From JACZSB01 sp965372015 (GTDB lineage: Bacteria > Fidelibacterota > Marinisomatia > SCGC-AAA003-L08 > TS1B11): 44,022 bases of DNA. The first letter of the stretch is position 1; every line of letters begins with the position of its first letter. The translations under genes and the position numbers were made by a program. The notes under the pieces are model-generated. The model did not search any database, was not told the DNA's origin, and saw only the letters and a list, made by a program, of their open reading frames with translations. The stretch spans positions 1-44,022 of the forward strand of contig CBDVAP010000007.1 in NCBI GenBank assembly GCA_965372015.1, read 5' to 3'. This document shows positions 1 to 7,493 of this stretch, one piece after another.

Positions 1-1233
1 TGCCTGTTCTGCTACGACGCGCCCTGCATCAAGGCCTGTCCCGCCGGCATCGACATCCCGGCCTTTATCAAGAAGATCGCCACCGGCAATATAAGGGGCA
101 GTGCCAGAGCTATTTTTCTAGCCAACATGCTGGGCGCCTCCACCGCCCGGGTCTGCCCCGTGGATGTGCTCTGCGTGGGAGCCTGTGTCCTTAATGATTT
201 AAACCATCAGCCCATCGGGATTGGGCGTCTGCAACGCTATGCCACGGCTGAAGCGTTGGCTGCGGAAAGTCGCGCTGGCTGGGAATTATTCACGCCCAAG
301 GCAGCCAACGGCAAAAAAGTCGCACTGGTGGGCGCCGGGCCGGCTTCTATGGCTTGTGCGGCCTATTTGGCGCTGGAGGGTGTCATCGCGGTGATCTATG
401 AGAAGGACGACCGACCTGGAGGCCTCAACACCACCGGTGTCGCTCCCTATAAAATGCAGTCGGAAGCTGCCCTGACCGAAGCCCAGTGGCTGCTGAGGAA
501 TGGCGTGCAGCTTAAAACCGGCGTCCGGATCGGTGGGGACATTGAACAGCTGATCGATGAGTATGACGCGGTATTTATCGGTGTGGGGTTGGGCGCCGAC
601 AAACCGTTGGGCATCCCGGGTGAAGATGGTCCGGGGGTGTGGGGCGCTACCGGCCTGATCAGGAAAATCAAGAATGACCCGGCCTTCGAGCTCCCCGATG
701 ACCTCCGGGCGGTAGTGGTGATTGGCGGCGGTAACACGGCCATCGATATAGCCCGCGAACTGGCCATGCTGGGGGTCCCGGATGTGAAAATCCTCTATCG
801 TCGCACGGTGGGGGAGATGCCCGGCTATGGGCATGAACTGGAGGGCGCCCGGAAGTATGGCGTGCGCCTGATAGAGCGCCTGACTCCCACTGAAGTGATT
901 AGGGAGGGCGGCCAGGTCAAGGCCTTCAGGGTGACCTCCACCGAGTCGGGGGCTAGCACTGATTACCCCTGCGACTGGATAGTGGTGGCTATCGGCCAGG
1001 AGAAGCATGCGATTAAGCTATCCAGTGAGATCGAGGCCGATGATAAGGGGCGGCTGGTTGTCGATTCCCACACCCGGCGCACCGGTCATCCTAAAGTATA
1101 TGCCGGCGGCGATTGCATCAATGGCGGCAAGGAAGTGGTCAATGCCGCTACGGACGGCCGTGAGGCGGCATTTGCCATGTTACGAAGTTGGGACATTGCT
1201 CCAAGCTTAGGAGCGGACCCAGCGATACTGTAA
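1..1233 (+). CDS. preT: Dihydropyrimidine dehydrogenase subunit PreT (5' truncated by window edge)
   Basis: The reading frame is open from base 1, so the gene starts upstream; 410 residues are visible and roughly 25 N-terminal residues are missing compared with the usual ~412-residue PreT. The first visible residues hold a Cys cluster (CLFC, then C and CP) and a second one around CPVDVLC, the N-terminal Fe-S domain of the GltD/PreT family. It is followed by an FAD Rossmann motif (VALVGAGPAS) and an NAD(P)H Rossmann motif (VVVIGGGNTAID), and a C-terminal AGGDC segment that closes the FAD site. PreT oxidises NADH and passes electrons by FAD and Fe-S to PreA, which reduces uracil or thymine at the first step of reductive pyrimidine breakdown; the pair may also run in reverse. 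The gene lies 26 bp before preA, so they are cotranscribed. The ATG at base 127 is internal and not the start. Confidence 0.93.
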   Translation, partial: CLFCYDAPCIKACPAGIDIPAFIKKIATGNIRGSARAIFLANMLGASTARVCPVDVLCVGACVLNDLNHQPIGIGRLQRYATAEALAAESRAGWELFTPKAANGKKVALVGAGPASMACAAYLALEGVIAVIYEKDDRPGGLNTTGVAPYKMQSEAALTEAQWLLRNGVQLKTGVRIGGDIEQLIDEYDAVFIGVGLGADKPLGIPGEDGPGVWGATGLIRKIKNDPAFELPDDLRAVVVIGGGNTAIDIARELAMLGVPDVKILYRRTVGEMPGYGHELEGARKYGVRLIERLTPTEVIREGGQVKAFRVTSTESGASTDYPCDWIVVAIGQEKHAIKLSSEIEADDKGRLVVDSHTRRTGHPKVYAGGDCINGGKEVVNAATDGREAAFAMLRSWDIAPSLGADPAIL

Positions 1234-1259
1234 ACCTGGAAAAATTGTAGAGGCAGGTA

Positions 1260-2600
1260 ATGGCGGATCTATCCATCGACATGTGTGGCATCAAAAGCCC
1301 CAACCCTTTCTGGCTGGCGTCCGGGCCACCCTCCAACAGTGGTGAGCAGGTGATGCGGGCCTTCGACGCCGGTTGGGGAGGCGCGGTCTGGAAAACCTTG
1401 GGTGACCCCATCGTCAATGTCTCCTCAAGGCTGGGCGCCGTCGACTATTACGGCACCCGGATCATGGGACTGAACAATATCGAGCTGATCACCGACCGGC
1501 CGCTGGAAACCAATCTCAAGGAAATATACGCCGTCAAGAAGCGCTACCCAAACCATGCCGTCATCGCGTCGCTCATGGTGGAGACGAAGGAGGAGTGGCG
1601 GGATATCATCAAGCGCTCGGAAGACGCCGGGGCCGACGGCCTGGAGCTGAACTTCGGTTGCCCCCACGGCATGTGCGAACGGGGCATGGGCAGCGCAGTG
1701 GGCCAGGAACCGCGCGTACTGGCGGAGATCACCTCCTGGGTCAAGGAATATGCCCAGGTGCCGGTGCTGGTGAAGCTGACCCCCAATGTGGGCGACATCC
1801 TGGTTCCCGGGGTGGCTGCCGTGGAGGGTGGCGCTGACGGCCTCTCCCTGATCAACACCATTAAATCGATCATCGGTGTAAACCTGGACAGCCTGGTTCC
1901 CATGCCGACCGTAGGGTCCCAGAGCACTCAGGGCGGCTATTGCGGCCCGGCCGTGAAGCCCATCGCCCTGCACATGGTGGGCGCCCTGGCCCGTGATCCG
2001 CGGGTCACTATCCCCATCTCCGGCATCGGTGGTATCGCCGACTGGCGCGATGCGGCCGAGTTCCTGGCCCTGGGCGCCACCAGCGTGCAGGTGTGCACAG
2101 CGGTGATGCACGGCGGCTACCGCATCGTGGAGGACATGATCGAAGGCTTGAACTACTACCTGGAGGCCGGGGGCCTGGCCTCGGTCACTGAATTGGTCGG
2201 GAAGGCGGTACCCGGTTTTACGGAATGGGGTGAGTTGGATCTCAATTACAACGTGATAGCCAAAATCGATTCGGAAACCTGCATCGGCTGCCAACTGTGC
2301 TATATCGCCTGCCTGGACGGAGCCCACCAGTGTATCCATACCCATCAGGGCCCCTGTGCCGCCTATCATGGTGAACCCGATCACGGCGCCCATCCGCGGG
2401 ACGCAGTCCAGCCGCCCATTAGGCACAAGAATGGGAAAGCCACCGATTCCCAGGTGCCGTATGTCGATGAGCGGGAGTGCATCGGCTGTAACCTGTGCAG
2501 CCTGGTTTGCCCGGTGCCGGGGTGCATCACCATGGAGGAAGTACCCACCTCGGCCGGCAAGGAATCCTGGAACGACCGGTTGGCGAAGGGAACGGCGTAG
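1260..2600 (+). CDS. preA: Dihydropyrimidine dehydrogenase catalytic subunit PreA
   Basis: The 446-residue protein has a dihydroorotate-dehydrogenase-like FMN barrel (about residues 1-320) and a C-terminal ferredoxin domain with two [4Fe-4S] motifs beginning at Cys341 (CIGCQLCYIAC) and Cys407 (CIGCNLCSLVCP). The FMN/substrate signatures NFGCPHG, LTPNVGDI, LINTIKSI and PISGIGGI are all present. At the place where the mammalian enzyme has its catalytic Cys (GMGLACGQ) this protein reads GMGSAVGQ (Val147), which as far as I recall is normal for bacterial PreA. The linker between the two Fe-S motifs is about 35 residues longer than in enterobacterial PreA and is His/Pro-rich. It forms the soluble PreT-PreA complex that reduces uracil/thymine to the dihydro forms. 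The next genes are unrelated carbohydrate enzymes. A decayed second copy of part of this gene lies at 7222-7371. Confidence 0.93.
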   Translation: MADLSIDMCGIKSPNPFWLASGPPSNSGEQVMRAFDAGWGGAVWKTLGDPIVNVSSRLGAVDYYGTRIMGLNNIELITDRPLETNLKEIYAVKKRYPNHAVIASLMVETKEEWRDIIKRSEDAGADGLELNFGCPHGMCERGMGSAVGQEPRVLAEITSWVKEYAQVPVLVKLTPNVGDILVPGVAAVEGGADGLSLINTIKSIIGVNLDSLVPMPTVGSQSTQGGYCGPAVKPIALHMVGALARDPRVTIPISGIGGIADWRDAAEFLALGATSVQVCTAVMHGGYRIVEDMIEGLNYYLEAGGLASVTELVGKAVPGFTEWGELDLNYNVIAKIDSETCIGCQLCYIACLDGAHQCIHTHQGPCAAYHGEPDHGAHPRDAVQPPIRHKNGKATDSQVPYVDERECIGCNLCSLVCPVPGCITMEEVPTSAGKESWNDRLAKGTA

Positions 2601-2900
2601 GCGGCCGGGTTGTATGCTCGATGCTGGATACTCGATGGGACCCCACCAACGGCGGGGCAGGATGCCAAGAACTCGTAACTCGTAACTCGTAACTCGCAAC
2701 TCCCGACTGCAACTGCCAACTGCTTCCCCAAGCCCCAAGTCTCCAGCTTAATTTTCAGCTGGAAAAATTTTCTTATCGGCTGGGTGCGGCCCTAAGTTAT
2801 TGAAGGGTGAATCTGCTGAACCGGCCCTAATGAGACGATATATTTTCCGCCCCTGGGAACTACTGCGCTTGAACCTGCCGCAACGATGGAGACGCAGTTA
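2601..2900. other. Intergenic stretch with microrepeats between preA and the GH130 genes
   Basis: About 300 bp with no credible gene. The first half (about 2610-2725) is low-complexity, made of short near-repeats such as CTCGATG (twice) and AACTCGT. The second half has no obvious terminator or strong promoter. The GH130 operon promoter should lie in about 2730-2880, but I cannot point to convincing hexamers. Confidence 0.5.
2670..2704. repeat. 7-bp tandem repeat (AACTCGT, about 5 units)
   Basis: Three perfect AACTCGT units (2670-2690) are followed by AACTCGC and AACTCCC, and then decaying CAACTGC-like units up to about 2722. It lies in non-coding DNA between preA and the GH130 genes. Units are contiguous without spacers, so it is a microsatellite-type repeat and not a CRISPR. 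Confidence 0.85.
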
Positions 2901-3842
2901 ATGAGAACTACTAGATTACGTGGCCGTGACATGGTCCATCGCTGGGAGAAAAACCCGATCATCAGCATCGAGGATCTTTCGTTCCCCAGTGCCGATATCT
3001 GCAATGCCGGGGCGATCAAGGTCGGTGATCAGTTTATCCTGCTGCCCACTATCCAGAGCCTGGAAGGCAAGTACGCTATTTACCTGGCTCGCAGCAACGA
3101 TGGGTACCAGTTTAAGGTTGACGACCGCCCGGTGTTGGCCCCGTCGGAGGATGGGGGGGATTCGTGCTATGACGAGCTGGGGGTGCTGGATGCCCGGATC
3201 ACCCCGTTGGAAGGTAAGTTCTACGTAGCTTACGATGCCCGGGGCCGGTACGGCTATCGACTGGCCCTGGCGCGAACCGCCGATTTCAAAACATTCGAGA
3301 AACTGGGATTCATTTCCGAGCCGGCCACGAAAGGCGGTGTGCTTTTCCCCGCGAAGATCAAAGGGCGCTATGCCCGGCTGGAACGGCCCTGGGAGGGTGG
3401 CAGTATCTGGATATCCTATTCCGATGACTTGCGCTATTGGGGCGCTTCGGAGGTGGTCCTGAACCCCCGGGGCGGATACTGGGACTGCGACCGGCTGGGA
3501 TTGGCGGTGCCGCCCATCGGCCTGGCGGAAGGCTGGCTGGTAATCTACTACGGCGTCAAACAGACTTCGGCGGGACCTCTATTCCGGTTGGGAGCGGCCC
3601 TCCTCGATGAGCGCGACCCGGCCGTGGTCAGAGGCCGCACCGGCGCACCGATCCTTTCACCCCGTGAAACCTACGAACGGATCGGCGATCTACCCAACCT
3701 GGTGTTCTCCTGTGGAGCCATTGTAGAAGACGACAGAGTGCTGAGACTGTACTACGGCGCTTCAAATTCCTGTATAGCTGTTGGAACTGTCGAGATCGAC
3801 CGGATTGTGGCAGCCTGTCTCAGGGGGGAGCAAGGGATATGA
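2901..3842 (+). CDS. GH130-family protein, divergent paralogue (mannoside phosphorylase/hydrolase fold)
   Basis: The 313-residue protein has the five-bladed propeller pattern of glycoside hydrolase family 130 (beta-mannoside phosphorylases and hydrolases): HRWEKNPI near the N-terminus, YLARSNDG, RLALARTADF, LFPAKIKGRYARLERP and a C-terminal YYGASNSC blade. It overlaps the next GH130 gene by 4 bp (ATGA), implying translational coupling. Against that neighbour several conserved positions are altered: LLLRVEG becomes LLPTIQS, GIEDPRA becomes GVLDARI (the candidate acid Asp98 is kept) and IYHG becomes IYYG (Tyr217). The Arg and His positions contribute to phosphate binding in characterised phosphorylases as far as I recall, so this copy may be a hydrolase, have other specificity, or be a non-catalytic partner. 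I chose the ATG at 2901 because GGAG lies 9 bases upstream; the ATG at 2886 has no ribosome binding site. Confidence 0.85.
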   Translation: MRTTRLRGRDMVHRWEKNPIISIEDLSFPSADICNAGAIKVGDQFILLPTIQSLEGKYAIYLARSNDGYQFKVDDRPVLAPSEDGGDSCYDELGVLDARITPLEGKFYVAYDARGRYGYRLALARTADFKTFEKLGFISEPATKGGVLFPAKIKGRYARLERPWEGGSIWISYSDDLRYWGASEVVLNPRGGYWDCDRLGLAVPPIGLAEGWLVIYYGVKQTSAGPLFRLGAALLDERDPAVVRGRTGAPILSPRETYERIGDLPNLVFSCGAIVEDDRVLRLYYGASNSCIAVGTVEIDRIVAACLRGEQGI

Positions 3843-4780
3843 ATACTCAGTTCGGTGGCCGGGATCTATTGCACCGCTTTAAGGATAACCCCATCTTGTC
3901 CCTGGAGGATATGCCCTTTCCCTGCAACACGGTGTTCAACGGCACCACCGTTAAACATAACGGTGAATACCTGCTTCTGCTCAGGGTGGAGGGCCAGCGG
4001 GGATACTCCTTTTTCGCCCTGGCCCGCAGTGCGGACGGCTATAATTTCACGGTGGATAAGGAACCTGCCATGCTGCCGGCGGAGAGCGGGCCGTTTGCCA
4101 AATATGAGACCCGGGGCATCGAGGACCCCCGGGCCACCTTTATCGATGGCGCCTATCATATTCTTTACACCGCCGTTTCGGAGTTCGGGTACCGTATTGC
4201 CCTGGCCCGGACGGAGGACTTCGAGACCTTTGAACGGATGGCCATGGTGTCGGAGCCCGGTAATAAAGACGGTGTGCTGTTCCCGGAGAAAATCGACGGC
4301 CGCTATGCCCGCTTGGACCGGCCCCTGGGGCTGGGGATAGGCCGTATCTGGTTGTCCTGGTCCCCTGATCTGGAGAACTGGGGGGAGTCGGAAGTGGTTT
4401 TCTCTCCGCGGCGTGGATACTGGGATTCTTTTCGCATCGGGGCCTCAATCCCTCCGATCCGAACGAAATCCGGCTGGCTGGAGATCTATCACGGCATGAA
4501 AATGACTTCGGCGGGACCCATTTACCGCGCCGGAGTTGCCATGCTGGACTTAAAGAACCCGGCCCGGCTGATTTCGCGCTGCGACATCCCGATCTTATCA
4601 CCCCGGGAAGAGTACGAGCGGGTAGGGGATGTAGGTAATGTGGTATTTCCCTGTGGAGCGATTGTGGAACCTGACGGGGAGATTAAGATTTACTATGGTG
4701 CGGCCGACACCTGTATCGGCGTTGCGACCGCCCGGCTCGAGGACTTGGCTTCCTGCGACCTGAATAATAACCGAATGTAG
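3839..4780 (+). CDS. GH130 beta-mannoside phosphorylase-like enzyme
   Basis: The 313-residue protein is a canonical-looking member of glycoside hydrolase family 130. It has HRFKDNPI at the start, LLLRVEG (Arg49), the catalytic block TRGIEDPRA with candidate general acid Asp96, LFPEKIDGRYARLDRP, and IYHG (His218). The Arg, Lys and His set is what phosphorolytic members keep for phosphate. The expected reaction is reversible phosphorolysis of beta-mannosides to mannose 1-phosphate; the exact linkage cannot be told from sequence. No signal peptide is visible, so it is cytoplasmic. It starts inside the end of the upstream paralogue (ATGA overlap) and is followed after 28 bp by a glycosyltransferase fusion, so the three genes probably make, trim or recycle a mannose-containing oligosaccharide. 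Confidence 0.9.
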   Translation: MNTQFGGRDLLHRFKDNPILSLEDMPFPCNTVFNGTTVKHNGEYLLLLRVEGQRGYSFFALARSADGYNFTVDKEPAMLPAESGPFAKYETRGIEDPRATFIDGAYHILYTAVSEFGYRIALARTEDFETFERMAMVSEPGNKDGVLFPEKIDGRYARLDRPLGLGIGRIWLSWSPDLENWGESEVVFSPRRGYWDSFRIGASIPPIRTKSGWLEIYHGMKMTSAGPIYRAGVAMLDLKNPARLISRCDIPILSPREEYERVGDVGNVVFPCGAIVEPDGEIKIYYGAADTCIGVATARLEDLASCDLNNNRM

Positions 4781-4808
4781 TCCAACAATAATAACCAGGA
4801 CCGGATCC

Positions 4809-7160
4809 ATGGAGCAGAATAGCGACCTTACTTCCGCCCCCAACCGGGAGCCGAGTTCCATTTCACGGGTGGCGCTGGTTGGCAATTATTTGCCTGCCAA
4901 ATGCGGTATTGCCACGTTCACCACCGACCTGACCGAGGCCATGGCCGGCCACTATCCCGGTACCAACTTCCTGGTCTTGCCCACCAGCGACCCCAACGTA
5001 AAAGGGGGCTACCCGGAACGGGTGAGATTTATCATCGAGAAGGAGGACCGGGAAAGCTATCGCCAAGCCGCATACTATTTGAATATGAACCATGTGGACT
5101 TGGTTTGCCTGCAGCATGAGTACGGTATTTTCGGCGGTGCTTTCGGCGAATATGTTCTTACACTGCTGCAGGATTTGCAGCCGCCCCTGGTCACTACCTT
5201 TCACACCGTTCTGGACCGCCCGACCCCTGAACAGGAGCGCATCTTCACTGAGATAATCTCATTATCAGACCATTTAGTGGTCATGACGCGGCGGGACATG
5301 GAGATCATTCGCAAGGCCTACCAGGTACCGCGCCAGAAGATAGATGTTATCCCCCACGGCATCCCCGACATACCGTTCATTGATCCCAATTTCTATAAAG
5401 ACCAGATCGGTGTGGAGGGGAAATGTGTTATACTGACTTTCGGCCTGTTGTCGGCCAACAAGGGCATCGAGTACGTGATCCAAGCTTTGCCGACCGTACT
5501 CGAAAAACACCCCAATGTAAAATATATCCTGCTGGGGGCCACCCATCCCAATGTTCTGCGGGAAGAAGGCGAGACCTACCGGGAGTCCCTGGTGGAGCTG
5601 GCGAACAAGCTTGGAGTGTCGGACAATGTGATTTTTCATAACCGTTTCGTCAGCCTGGATAAACTGATTGAATACATCAGCACGGCCGATATTTATGTGA
5701 CTCCCTACCTGACTAAGGAACAGTCGGTATCGGGCACACTGAGCTATGCCGTGGGTGCGGGCAAAGCGGTCATCAGTACCCCCTATTGGCATGCTGAAGA
5801 ACTATTGGCTGAAGGGCGGGGTCTTTTAGTGCCCTTCCGGGACGCTCCGGCGATCGCGGAGAAAATTCTGTACCTGCTGGATAATGAAGTCAAACGGCAC
5901 ACCCTGCGTAAACGGGCCTACTTAAAGACCCGGGAGATGGTCTGGGAGGAAAGCGCCCGGAAGTATATGCTGAGCTTCTCCCACTCCATGGAACTGCGGC
6001 GGATCCATCCCCAACCGGTGAGGAACAAGGGTGCGCTCCAGAAGGCAACCGGTGATCTGCCGGTTCTGAAAACCGGTCATTTGCAGCGGATGACCGACGA
6101 TACCGGTATGCTGCAGCATGCCATCCACGCCATTCCCCGCTTTGAGCATGGCTACAGCACCGACGACAACGCCCGGGCTCTCATTACGGCGGTGCTGCTG
6201 GAGGACTCCCCGGCTTATACCTCGCTGTCTTACGAACTGGCTTCCCGGTACATCTCCTTTCTCTGGTTCGCCTTCAACAAAAAGACGGCCCGCTTCCGCA
6301 ACATGCTGGACTTCAGCCGTAACTGGCTCGACGACGGCAGTTCGGAAGACACCCACGGTCGCGCCATGTGGGCGCTGGGTACGGTGGTCGGGCGTTCGCG
6401 AGTGCGAAGTCTGCGCGATGTGGCCGACCACCTGTTCCAACGGGGGTTGCCGGCGCCCCGGCGTTTTAAAAGTCCCCGGGCTTGCGCGTTCACTATATTA
6501 GGCATCCACGAGTACTCTAAGCGTTTCACCGGTGACCAGAGGGCCGCTCAGGTGCGGGAAAAACTGGTGCGCTTCCTGGTGAAGCTTTACGAGGAATACA
6601 GCCGGCCGGATTGGCCCTGGTTCGAGTCCTATCTGACCTACTGCAACGCCAAACTCCCCGAAGCCCTGCTGGTCTGTGGCCCGTCACTGGCCGATGATCA
6701 CCTGACCCAACTGGGATTGGAGACCCTGGAGTGGCTGGTGGAGGTGCAAACGTCCGATGATGGCTATTTCATCCCCATCGGCAGCAACGGATTTTATCAC
6801 CGTGGCAAAGAGCGGTCCCGTTTCGATCAACAGCCCATCGAAGCTTGCTGCACCGTTACCGCCTGCATAGAAGCCTACCACATCACCGGCGATGAAAAAT
6901 GGCGCCACTCGGCCCGCCAGGCCTTCGACTGGTTTTTAGGGCGGAATGACCTGCAACTGTCCCTCTATGATCCGCGCACAGGAGGGTGCCGCGATGGTCT
7001 GCATCCCGACCGGGCGAACCGCAACCAGGGCGCCGAATCGACCCTGGCATTCCTGATCGCCTTGATGGAAATCAACGCCATGGAGAAAGCCAGCGTCCAG
7101 GAGGTGGAGGTTCCCGCGCCGGCGGCGAAGATGGCCGGCGAGACCGTTACGGCTACTTAA
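4809..7160 (+). CDS. GT4 glycosyltransferase fused to C-terminal alpha/alpha-toroid domain
   Basis: The 783-residue protein has two parts. Residues about 18-385 are a GT-B fold, family GT4-type transferase: RVALVGNYLPAKCGIATF at the N-terminus (glycine-rich acceptor loop), GLLSANKGIEYVIQAL at the start of the second Rossmann domain, and EQSVSGTLSYAVGAGKAVIS for the nucleotide-sugar site. Residues about 400-765 are rich in paired helices with HGYSTDDNARAL, EDTHGRAMWALG, WPWFESYLTYCNAKLPEAL and NRNQGAESTLAFL, a pattern typical of (alpha/alpha)6 barrels of carbohydrate-active enzymes, although I cannot name the family. There is no signal peptide. Together with the two GH130 genes immediately upstream it suggests synthesis and phosphorolytic turnover of a mannoside. 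Donor and acceptor are unknown. Confidence 0.85.
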   Translation: MEQNSDLTSAPNREPSSISRVALVGNYLPAKCGIATFTTDLTEAMAGHYPGTNFLVLPTSDPNVKGGYPERVRFIIEKEDRESYRQAAYYLNMNHVDLVCLQHEYGIFGGAFGEYVLTLLQDLQPPLVTTFHTVLDRPTPEQERIFTEIISLSDHLVVMTRRDMEIIRKAYQVPRQKIDVIPHGIPDIPFIDPNFYKDQIGVEGKCVILTFGLLSANKGIEYVIQALPTVLEKHPNVKYILLGATHPNVLREEGETYRESLVELANKLGVSDNVIFHNRFVSLDKLIEYISTADIYVTPYLTKEQSVSGTLSYAVGAGKAVISTPYWHAEELLAEGRGLLVPFRDAPAIAEKILYLLDNEVKRHTLRKRAYLKTREMVWEESARKYMLSFSHSMELRRIHPQPVRNKGALQKATGDLPVLKTGHLQRMTDDTGMLQHAIHAIPRFEHGYSTDDNARALITAVLLEDSPAYTSLSYELASRYISFLWFAFNKKTARFRNMLDFSRNWLDDGSSEDTHGRAMWALGTVVGRSRVRSLRDVADHLFQRGLPAPRRFKSPRACAFTILGIHEYSKRFTGDQRAAQVREKLVRFLVKLYEEYSRPDWPWFESYLTYCNAKLPEALLVCGPSLADDHLTQLGLETLEWLVEVQTSDDGYFIPIGSNGFYHRGKERSRFDQQPIEACCTVTACIEAYHITGDEKWRHSARQAFDWFLGRNDLQLSLYDPRTGGCRDGLHPDRANRNQGAESTLAFLIALMEINAMEKASVQEVEVPAPAAKMAGETVTAT

Positions 7161-7221
7161 AGAAATAGGCCTGCAGAGCCTTTTGCACTCCAGTTGGAAA
7201 GATACTATGAGAATATTCGGC

Positions 7222-7371
7222 CCCGGGCCCGTGTTCCCCGGGTCACAATCACCAACTCCGGCATCGAGGTATCGCCGACCGGCCCGATAGCAAAGTTTTT
7301 AGCCTGGGCTCAGCAGAGGAATTGGTTGGGAAAGCGCTACCCGGTTTCACGGAAGGGGGCGATTCATTTAA
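7222..7371 (+). pseudogene. Decayed fragment of a second preA copy
   Basis: This stretch aligns by eye with preA in two blocks. Bases about 7222-7311 match preA 1988-2078 (shared CGGGTCAC, CTCCGGCATCG, GGTATCGCCGAC, and a final TGGGC) at roughly three quarters identity, with small gaps. Bases about 7318-7371 match preA 2189-2245 (GAATTGGTYGGGAA, TACCCGGTTT, ACGGAA). The roughly 110 bases of preA between the blocks are missing. Translated in shifting frames it gives PRVTITNSGI, GIADRPDSKVFSLG and LVGKALPGFTE, against PRVTIPISGI, GIADWRDAAEFLALG and LVGKAVPGFTE in PreA. A 77-codon open frame at 7194-7427 that covers it is therefore fortuitous. The remainder of the 7161-7493 gap holds only the upstream region of the TonB receptor gene. 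Confidence 0.8.
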
Positions 7372-7493
7372 CTGTTTCTTATTATATATTTCAAGTGTTA
7401 CATTCAATGAGGATCGAATGGTCCTAAAAACGACATTTCTCATATGTTTCTCATTAAGTATAAGAACTCTAATACCCTATCGGGGAGGTTGTA

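Noticed and set aside
2670..2722. CRISPR-like repetition
   Set aside because: Seven-base units are contiguous with no spacers; it is a microsatellite.
1425..2738. Long minus-strand open frame antisense to preA
   Set aside because: It mirrors the well-supported preA frame in GC-rich DNA, has low-complexity His/Gly/Gln composition and no family motif.
7194..7427. 77-codon frame between the glycosyltransferase and TonB receptor genes
   Set aside because: It runs through the decayed preA fragment in changing frames, so it is not a gene of its own.
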